Shown here piece after piece: positions 59,508 to 64,000 of a stretch of DNA of 64,000 nt. Both the position numbers and the translations under genes were made by a program. Origin of the DNA: Streptomyces sp. MBT53 (GTDB lineage Bacteria; Actinomycetota; Actinomycetes; Streptomycetales; Streptomycetaceae); the NCBI RefSeq assembly GCF_016654115.1, contig NZ_JAEQAZ010000048.1, forward strand, positions 1-64,000, given 5' to 3'. Below the pieces are notes generated by a model, which saw only the letters and a program-made list of their open reading frames with translations, searched no databases and was not told the DNA's origin. Each line of letters starts with the position of its first letter. The stretch's first letter is position 1.

Positions 59508-60398
59508 CTACTCGACGAACTGGAAGTTGGCGCGCTCGCGAATGACCGGATAGCCGACCGCTGCGAAGTGCGCGGCCATCGGGAAGTTGCCCTGGTCCGT
59601 GGCGGCGGCGATGAACTCGGCGCCGCGTTCGGCGAGGTAGTGCGTGCACTCGGCCAGCAGGTCGCGTGCGTAGCCGTGGCCGCGCTGTTCCGGTACGACT
59701 CCGATGAAGCCGACGCAGGGGCCCGACGGGTTGTGGGCCGGGATGTGGATGCCCACGAGGTCGCCCTCGGGGGTGCGGGCCACCTGCCACCACTCGCGCG
59801 GGGACGGGCACCAGCGGAAGAAGTCGATCTCCTCCTGTGCGGCTTTTTCGACTCCCCCTTGGCGGATGGCCCGTTGGGCGTGGGCGTCCAGGGTGACGGA
59901 ATGGATGCGGCGCAGTGCGTCGAAGAACACGGCGTCGTCGGGTTCGGGGGCGAAGTCGAGGCGTCCGGGGCGTTCGGGCAGGCCGCACTCCGGGGTCCAT
60001 CGGTAGATGAACCGCTCGACGAGGAGCTCGTAGCCGGCCGCGCGCAGGGCGGTGAAGCGGGCTTCGGCGGCGGCGCGGGTCTCGGGGCTGTCGCGCCAGC
60101 CGGGAGGGAGGTTCAGCTCCGCGTCGACTCGCCAGGGCACACTGCGCAGGAGTTCGGCGCCCGCCTCCTCTTCGCCCTCGATCAGGTCGAGGCAGTCGAT
60201 GGTCAGGGGTTCGGTGTCGTCCGGGCCGCCCCACCAGGCGGCGCGCGCGACGACCGTGCCGTCGCGCAGGGCCACCCGCTGCCAGTCGGGTCGCCAAGTC
60301 GTGAGCCGGTGCGCGGCTCGGGCGCCGAGCGGGTCGGGAAGTGCGTCGAAAAGGTGCGCGTCGTTCTCGTCGAGCGCGCGAATGACCAGGTCGGTCAT
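59508..60398 (-). CDS. GNAT family acetyltransferase
   Basis: A 296 aa acetyl-CoA-dependent transferase with a degenerate N-terminal GNAT-like half and an active C-terminal half: GFIGVVPEQRGHGYARDLLA near residue 230 is the acetyl-CoA loop and TDQGNFPMAAHFAAVGY near 270 the final helix. The RBS is AGGA. The substrate is not visible. A short open frame with a strong RBS lies 48 bp upstream and could be a leader peptide. Confidence 0.88.
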   Translation of the reverse strand: MTDLVIRALDENDAHLFDALPDPLGARAAHRLTTWRPDWQRVALRDGTVVARAAWWGGPDDTEPLTIDCLDLIEGEEEAGAELLRSVPWRVDAELNLPPGWRDSPETRAAAEARFTALRAAGYELLVERFIYRWTPECGLPERPGRLDFAPEPDDAVFFDALRRIHSVTLDAHAQRAIRQGGVEKAAQEEIDFFRWCPSPREWWQVARTPEGDLVGIHIPAHNPSGPCVGFIGVVPEQRGHGYARDLLAECTHYLAERGAEFIAAATDQGNFPMAAHFAAVGYPVIRERANFQFVE

Positions 60399-60446
60399 GG
60401 ACTGATTCCTCCGGGATGCGTACTGCGTGAAGCGCTCCCGGTCAGG

Positions 60447-60503
60447 TCAGTCGAGGCACACCGGGTCAACAGGGAGGGAGCGCTGGGGTGTTGTGAGCCT
60501 CAT
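60447..60503 (-). CDS. Possible 18-residue leader peptide upstream of the GNAT gene
   Basis: ATG preceded by GAGGAGG at 8 nt, a better RBS than most genes here, encoding MRLTTPQRSLPVDPVCLD. It ends 48 nt before the acetyltransferase ATG, and CCGGGA/TCCCGG between the two could form a hairpin. Just upstream of the frame is GCGTGCA-GT-TGCACGC (60533-60548), a 16 bp inverted repeat that may be the operator. No sequence homology is claimed. Confidence 0.35.
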   Translation of the reverse strand: MRLTTPQRSLPVDPVCLD

Positions 60504-60584
60504 GGCACTCGCCTCCTCTCGTCGGTCTCATGGCGTGCAGTTGCACGCTAGGGGATCGATCTCCCGGCCGTCCAACCATTTTTG

Positions 60585-60619
60585 ACCGGCCCGGCGGAGC
60601 GGGACTCCGCCGGGCCGGT
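60585..60619. terminator. Strong hairpin after the GH92 gene
   Basis: A 15 bp perfect stem (ACCGGCCCGGCGGAG and its complement), 5 nt loop, 5 bp after the GH92 stop on the minus strand. Confidence 0.88.
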
Positions 60620-60624
60620 GCACA

Positions 60625-63045
60625 TCACTTCGGGAGTTGTCCCGGGTCGGTCGCCCAGCTCGTGTCGGGCTCGGTGGCCAGCCTGAAGTCCAGCCTGCCG
60701 CCCTTGAGGGTCAGGGCGGCGCCGGTCCACGAGCGAGTGAGGTCGCGGCCGTTGAGCCGTACGGCGTCGACGTACGGGTGGGTGTCGTCGGCGTCGGGTG
60801 CGGTGATGACGATGTCCGTGCGGCCGGGCCGGTCCAGGACCGCCTTCGGGAAGAGCGGTGCGCCGAGCAGCAGGTCGGCGCTGCCCGGGGTGCGCGGATA
60901 GATGCCGAGGGCGGAGAACACGTACCAGGCGGACATGGTGCCCAGGTCGTCGTTGCCGGGCAGGCCCTTGGGGCCGGTGCCGTACGCGGTGTCGAGGATC
61001 TGGCGGACCGTCGCCTGGGTCTTCCAGGGCCGGCCGAGGGAGTTGTACAGCCACGGGGCATGGATGTCGGGCTCGTTGGTGGGGTCGTAGCGCATTGCGT
61101 CGCCGCCCCGGACCGACCATGCCCCGTCCGCCGTGTGGAAGAACCCGTCGAGCCGGGTGGCGGCCGTCTCGCGTCCGCCCATCGCCTCGGCGAGGCCCTG
61201 TACGTCCTGCGGGACCATCCACACATAGGCGGCGGCCGAGCCCTGGGCGAAGCCGAGGTCGCTCGCCGGGTTGAACGGGGTCACCCAGGAGCCGTCGAGG
61301 TTGCGGGCCTGGATGTAGCCGGTGGCGGGGTTGAAGACGTTGCGCCAGTAGGCGCCTCGCGCCTCGAAGTCCTTCGCCTCCTGGTCCCGCCCGAGCAGTT
61401 TCGCCCACTGGGCGAGAGCGGAGTCGGCGACCGCGTCCTCCAGGGTCTCGGCGGCGCCGCCCCAGCAGTGGCAGGCGTTCTGGGCGGCGTAGTGGGAGGT
61501 CATGTACTGGGCGAGGTTGGGGCGTTGGCCCACGCACTGGCCTGGGCAGCCGGCGTCCGAGAGTTCGTCCGGGTTGGGCACGGTGGCCTGGTGGACGAGC
61601 GAGTCGAAGGCTCCCCTGTAGTCGAAGTTGCGTACACCCATGGCGTAGAAGGTGGCCAGGGTCGCGGCGGACGGGTCGCCGGTCATGACGTGGGTGGCGC
61701 CGCTGATGTGCACCCAGCGGTCCCAGACTCCGCCGTTCTGCTGGGCGAAGTCGTAGAGCGATTGAGCGAAGTCGCCCGCGACGGTGGGCTCCAGGAGCGC
61801 GAGCAACTGGATCTGGGCGCGGTACTGGTCCCAGCCGGAGAAGTTGCTGTACTGCGCCCGCTGGCCGCGTGCCAGCCGGTGGACGGCCTGGTCCATGCCC
61901 CAGTAGCGGCCGTCGGTGTCACTGATCAGGTTCGGTTGCATGAGGGCGTGATAGAGCGCCGTGTAGAAGGTCTGGCGGCGGGCGGGGCTGCCGCCGTCGA
62001 CGCGTACGGTGCTCAACTCGCGGTCCCACGCGCGGGCGCCCGCTTTCGCGACGTCGGCCACGCGCGCGTGCGGGGCGATTTCCTGGCGGAGGTTGGTCTC
62101 GGCTCCGGAGAGGCTGACGTAGGAGATGCCGATCCGCATGTGGACATCGTTGTCAGCCGCCGTGTCGAAACCGACCCAGCCACCGGAACCGCGTCCCGCG
62201 CGGTCGGCGCCGGTGGCGTATCCCTCACCTCCGGAGGCGGTCGTCGAACCGGGTGACACCGTGCTGTCGTGCCAGGTGCCGACCGAGGAGAAGGCACGGT
62301 CGAAGGAGGCGCTGAAATAGAGCCGGTAGTAGCTCTTGCGGTTGTTGACGCCGCCGTTGGCGCGGCGCCCGCAGAAGGCGCCGGTGAGGACCCAGCCGGT
62401 GACCTTGCGGTGGGCGGTGTCGATGTCGACGTGCGCGTCCGCGCTGCCGTTTAGGGAGTTGGAGACGCGGAAGAGGAGGCTCGCCGGGCGGTCGGCGGGG
62501 AAGGTGAAGTCGGCGACTCCGGCGCGCTTGCTCACGGCCAGGTCGGCGGTGGCGCCCGAGGCGAGGCCGAGGGTGTAGCGGCCGGGGGTGGCCTTCTCGT
62601 CGGCGTGCGAGAAGTTGGACGCGTAGACGGCGTCCTTGGTGTCCGCCGACGGTGACGAGGTGACGTCGCCGACGAACGGCATGATCGGTACGTCGCCGGC
62701 CGCGCCGGGGTTGCAGCCCGCGCCGTTGACATGGGTGAGGCTCAGACCGCGGACGCGGGTGGCGCCGTACTCGTAGCCGTTGGCGGCTCCGGTGCTGGTC
62801 TGGTCGCCGGTCGTGCTGGTCGGGGACCAGGCGATCATGCCGCCCGGGAGGGTGGCGCCGGGGTAGGTGTTGCCGCCGTTGGACGATCCGATCAGCGGGT
62901 CGACGAGGGAGGACAGCTCGCCGGAGGTGCCGGTCGCCGCCGCGATCGCGGGGAAGGGCGCGGCTGCGGCGAGCGCGGTCGTGACCGCCACGGCCGCGAC
63001 ACCGACGCCGAACCGCCTTGCCGTGCCCAGTAGTTGATGACGCAT
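60625..63045 (-). CDS. Secreted GH92 alpha-mannosidase
   Basis: An 806 aa exo-acting alpha-mannosidase of glycoside hydrolase family 92, which cleaves mannose by a calcium-dependent inverting mechanism. A Sec-type signal peptide ends near residue 36 (ALAAAAPFPAIAAATG). The beta-sandwich opens with VDPLIGSSNGGNTYPGATLP, the family hallmark, and the (alpha/alpha)6 barrel carries TFYTALYHALMQPNLISDTD near 345, FSGWDQYRAQIQLLALLEPT near 385, and PGNDDLGTMSAWYVFSALGI near 700. No extra carbohydrate-binding modules are attached, unlike many larger streptomycete GH92s. It should act on fungal or yeast mannan or N-glycans outside the cell. Confidence 0.92.
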   Translation of the reverse strand: MRHQLLGTARRFGVGVAAVAVTTALAAAAPFPAIAAATGTSGELSSLVDPLIGSSNGGNTYPGATLPGGMIAWSPTSTTGDQTSTGAANGYEYGATRVRGLSLTHVNGAGCNPGAAGDVPIMPFVGDVTSSPSADTKDAVYASNFSHADEKATPGRYTLGLASGATADLAVSKRAGVADFTFPADRPASLLFRVSNSLNGSADAHVDIDTAHRKVTGWVLTGAFCGRRANGGVNNRKSYYRLYFSASFDRAFSSVGTWHDSTVSPGSTTASGGEGYATGADRAGRGSGGWVGFDTAADNDVHMRIGISYVSLSGAETNLRQEIAPHARVADVAKAGARAWDRELSTVRVDGGSPARRQTFYTALYHALMQPNLISDTDGRYWGMDQAVHRLARGQRAQYSNFSGWDQYRAQIQLLALLEPTVAGDFAQSLYDFAQQNGGVWDRWVHISGATHVMTGDPSAATLATFYAMGVRNFDYRGAFDSLVHQATVPNPDELSDAGCPGQCVGQRPNLAQYMTSHYAAQNACHCWGGAAETLEDAVADSALAQWAKLLGRDQEAKDFEARGAYWRNVFNPATGYIQARNLDGSWVTPFNPASDLGFAQGSAAAYVWMVPQDVQGLAEAMGGRETAATRLDGFFHTADGAWSVRGGDAMRYDPTNEPDIHAPWLYNSLGRPWKTQATVRQILDTAYGTGPKGLPGNDDLGTMSAWYVFSALGIYPRTPGSADLLLGAPLFPKAVLDRPGRTDIVITAPDADDTHPYVDAVRLNGRDLTRSWTGAALTLKGGRLDFRLATEPDTSWATDPGQLPK

Positions 63046-63193
63046 GCGTCAAGTCGCCTTTCGGGGAAGGGACATGGGGCCGAAGACACAGGCCGAAGAG
63101 ACATGGGGCGTCGCGAGGCTAGGAGGCCGCGCGGTGAGAGGGAAGAGGCAGCCGGGTACGGGCGGTGAAGCGCGGGTGAATGCTTCGCCGGGC

Positions 63194-63212
63194 GCTTAAG
63201 TGATCCTTAAGC
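63194..63212. promoter_or_regulatory. GCTTAAG inverted repeat upstream of GH92
   Basis: GCTTAAG-TGATC-CTTAAGC, 7 bp perfect arms with 5 bp spacer, about 150 bp before the GH92 start. A related half-site follows. This is a candidate operator. Confidence 0.5.
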
Positions 63213-63339
63213 ACGGATTAAGCCACCCACCTTTCCTCCTTTCCGCAGGTCAGCGCGGTGACGACTTCTCCCGGACCCATTGGCCGAGGCAGTGGTCGTG
63301 CGTAATATCGGGCCCCGGCGGCGGTGTCGACGCACGCTG

Positions 63340-63353
63340 TGAGAGCGCTCTCA
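63340..63353. promoter_or_regulatory. LacI-family-type palindrome upstream of GH64
   Basis: TGAGAGCGCTCTCA, a perfect 14 bp palindrome with central CG, 53 bp before the GH64 ATG. It differs from the CebR (cellulose) site TGGGAGCGCTCCCA at only two symmetric positions. Confidence 0.7.
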
Positions 63354-63406
63354 AAGCGTCGGCACCGTCCGCTCCGAACGGCCCGACCCGCACGGAGGCC
63401 CCCCAC

Positions 63407-64000
63407 ATGACTCCCCCGACTCCCCGCCATCGGCGCACACTCGGCCGCCGTCAACTGCTCTTCGCCCTCGGCGGGGCGGCGGTCGCCGCTCCCGCGGTCG
63501 CGGCCCTCGCACCGCACGCCCTCGCGGACACCAAGTCCATGGAGACGAACGCCGATCGGGCTCAGATCGGCGGGCTGCCGTTGACCCTCGTCAACAACAG
63601 CGGTTCGTTCGACAACGCGAGCGTGCACGTCTACATCGTCGGCAACGTGGACGGCAAGCAGGTGCGGGTCGCCCCCGACGGGACACTCGCGCCGATAGCG
63701 CTCTCGGACAACGGCGCCGACGGCTTCACGGACTACGCGATCAGTCTCGACTCCGGTGCGGGGACGACGATTTCACTCCCGTACCTGTCGGGCCGCATCT
63801 ACGTCTCCCTCGGCGCGAAGCTCAAGTTCAAGGCCGTGGCGGACGGCAACGGCAATCCGGCGCTCCAGTACCCGGCCGGCTGGGTCACCTCCGACCCCAA
63901 CTACCAAGTCCTGCACGACTGCGCCGAGTTCACGCACAACGCGTCGGGCATGTTCTGCAACACGACGATGGTCGACATGTTCAGCGTGCCGTTGAGCATC
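63407..64000 (+). CDS. Secreted GH64 beta-1,3-glucanase, 3' end outside window
   Basis: Visible N-terminal 198 residues of a laminaripentaose-producing-type endo-beta-1,3-glucanase (glycoside hydrolase family 64, thaumatin-like fold). The leader has a twin-arginine motif (GRRQLLFALGGAAVAAPAVA), so export is probably by Tat, with cleavage near PHALADT. The mature part starts with LPLTLVNNSGSFDNASVHVY, and HDCAEFTHNASGMFCNTTMV with NTTMVDMFSVPLSI is characteristic of GH64. GGAGG lies 9 nt before the ATG. The frame is open to the last base. It is divergent from the GH92 gene and may be induced by a beta-glucan through the LacI-type palindrome. Confidence 0.9.
   Translation, partial: MTPPTPRHRRTLGRRQLLFALGGAAVAAPAVAALAPHALADTKSMETNADRAQIGGLPLTLVNNSGSFDNASVHVYIVGNVDGKQVRVAPDGTLAPIALSDNGADGFTDYAISLDSGAGTTISLPYLSGRIYVSLGAKLKFKAVADGNGNPALQYPAGWVTSDPNYQVLHDCAEFTHNASGMFCNTTMVDMFSVPLSI

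Larger units (their letters stand above)
63046..63406. other. Divergent regulatory region between GH92 and GH64
   Basis: This 361 bp region separates two secreted-hydrolase genes transcribed away from each other. It holds an inverted repeat nearer the GH92 gene and a perfect palindrome nearer the GH64 gene, listed separately. GGATTAAGC (63215-63223) is a partial third copy of the first repeat's arm. I see no other element. Confidence 0.7.

Noticed and set aside
1..64000. Search by eye for tRNA, rRNA, CRISPR arrays, insertion sequences, attachment sites and riboswitches
   Set aside because: No cloverleaf, spaced direct-repeat array, transposase, integrase or known riboswitch core was found; only operators, hairpins and the 486-585 palindrome stood out.

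Overview
The window is a 64 kb stretch of a high-GC actinobacterial chromosome, almost certainly Streptomyces or a close relative. Codon third positions are nearly all G or C, GTG and TTG starts and 4 to 8 bp gene overlaps are frequent, and the gene families are typical of the genus: SpoIIE/PP2C phosphatases, RsbW-like kinases, LacI-controlled sugar operons without their own ATPase, a DasR-type operator in front of a chitinase, DUF5133, and a sortase substrate ending in LAETG. I see about 60 protein genes. I recognise no rRNA or tRNA gene, CRISPR array, transposase or integrase.

Layout. 1-1.8 kb: the end of an NlpC/P60 hydrolase gene, a secreted-protein gene whose 5' end has been replaced by a 100 bp near-perfect palindrome, and an endonuclease/phosphatase-family gene. 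1.9-10.2 kb: 6-phosphogluconate dehydrogenase, then a LacI regulator divergent from an ABC sugar importer and a GH42 beta-galactosidase, with two operators between them. 10.2-14.8 kb: an XRE-like/TetR pair divergent from a DUF2218 protein, a His-tailed permease behind a CsoR-like operator, and a DasR-boxed GH18 chitinase. 14.8-19.3 kb: acetyltransferase, MarR-luciferase-like pair, PP2C phosphatase and an anti-sigma-type kinase. 19.3-24.9 kb: a copper amine oxidase / amino-acid permease / His-rich membrane protein / TetR operon behind a TACAnnTGTA operator, an AraC remnant and a DUF402 protein. 25-28.1 kb: MFS exporter with divergent MarR, and the LAETG protein. 28.3-33.7 kb: a minus-strand operon MFS - GH63/MGH1-like hydrolase - GH13. 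33.9-40 kb: SGNH hydrolase, SDR, FprA-type ferredoxin reductase, an ECF sigma factor with SnoaL-like tail plus DHFR-like protein, and DUF1152. 40-46.6 kb: a multidomain phosphatase/kinase, a Cys-rich protein, an unknown protein, GH29 alpha-L-fucosidase and an AraC regulator. 46.7-50.1 kb: DUF1232, a two-gene ATP-grasp RiPP (graspetide) locus, a TIR-like/zinc-ribbon protein and a serine hydrolase. 50.3-60.4 kb: another PAS/GAF phosphatase, GlxA-type regulator, ABC exporter, reductases, acetyltransferase and small proteins. 60.6-64 kb: secreted GH92 alpha-mannosidase divergent from a secreted GH64 beta-1,3-glucanase that runs off the window.

Together the region looks like an accessory chromosome section built for glycan use (GH42, GH18, GH13, GH63-like, GH29, GH92, GH64), most of it under local regulators, interleaved with signalling proteins of the SpoIIE/RsbW type. 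The most interesting items are: the minimal graspetide locus next to a compact TIR-like protein; the copper-amine-oxidase operon with a CopY/BlaI-like operator and no normal start codon at the expected place; the palindromic inverted duplication at 486-585; and the truncated AraC gene. All functional calls come from reading translated sequence by eye; no database search was run.
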